From JACMIU01 sp043763605 (lineage in GTDB: Bacteria; Armatimonadota; Armatimonadia; Armatimonadales; Armatimonadaceae), in contig JAYULM010000473.1 in the NCBI GenBank assembly GCA_043763605.1, positions 1 to 6,975 on the forward strand: a stretch of 6,975 nt of DNA. Direction: 5' to 3'. Shown here in pieces: positions 6,914-6,975 of this stretch; position 1 is the stretch's first letter; the number at the start of each line of letters is the position of its first letter. Under the pieces are notes generated by a model. The model was not told the DNA's origin and searched no databases. It saw nothing but the letters and a program-made list of their open reading frames with translations. A program made the position numbers and the translations under genes.

Positions 6914-6975
6914 ATGACGAAAACAAGCGGCCCCCAAAGTGTCAGGAATCGAAGCGATGGCTTTAGCCAAAGCAG
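6914..6975 (+). CDS. Possible start of a rightward gene, cut by the window end
   Basis: Two alternative starts in different frames are plausible. The ATG at 6914 has GAAGG 8 bases upstream and reads MTKTSGPQSVRNRSDG, but its third codon positions are not GC-rich, unlike the other genes. The ATG at 6957 has AGGA at 6944-6947, 9 bases upstream, and reads MALAKA before the window ends. Too few codons are present to assign a family, and both could be spurious. If real, the gene is divergent from the PAS/RsbW-like gene and shares its upstream region. Confidence 0.35.
   Translation, partial: MTKTSGPQSVRNRSDGFSQS

Noticed and set aside
6397..6966. 189-codon plus-strand open frame across the right flank
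   Set aside because: It overlaps the 5' end of the minus-strand gene and its control region, has low-complexity composition with no recognisable domain, and no good ribosome binding site was seen.

Overview
This is GC-rich bacterial DNA (about 60% G+C by eye) holding two convergent signal-transduction genes. A repeat-built spacer separates them, and a gene-poor flank lies on the right. Usable Shine-Dalgarno sequences (AAGGA, GAAGG) and the protein families fit a GC-rich environmental bacterium with a large signalling repertoire, such as Armatimonadota, Planctomycetota, Chloroflexota or a relative. The window does not fix the phylum.

Bases 1-4777 (+) hold most of a very large soluble-looking hybrid histidine kinase whose 5' end is cut off. 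Six complete 92-residue poly-HAMP repeats lead into GAF, a long coiled coil, HisKA, HATPase_c, a Gly/Arg-rich linker and three receiver domains. This is the bacterial counterpart of the fungal group III (Nik1/Os-1) kinases and is a recognised architecture. Two DNA-level features stand out: the six units are exactly 276 bp apart, and a run of ten G sits in the linker between the kinase core and the receivers. A one-base slip in either direction there would remove all three receivers.

Bases 4778-5012 are filled almost entirely by a repeat element. GGGTGTT heptads start 6 bp after the first stop codon. A 27-bp inverted repeat with one mismatch follows, then AACACCY heptads that stop 3 bp before the stop codon of the opposite gene. 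The minus strand of the right-hand heptads forms a G-quadruplex motif.

Bases 5013-6485 (-) encode a 490-residue protein with two PAS domains and a C-terminal RsbW/SpoIIAB-like ATPase. It has no HisKA domain, so it is probably a sensory serine kinase or anti-sigma-type regulator rather than a histidine kinase. An 8-bp perfect inverted repeat covers its presumed -10 element and touches its ribosome binding site.

Bases 6486-6913 show no convincing gene. Two possible starts of a rightward gene lie at the right edge (6914 or 6957), but too little is present to identify it.

Both proteins process signals: one by His-Asp phosphorelay, the other probably by Ser/Thr phosphorylation in a partner-switching module. 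Nothing here proves that they act together. I see no obviously new multi-gene system; the best leads are the poly-G tract and the intergenic heptad/inverted-repeat element.
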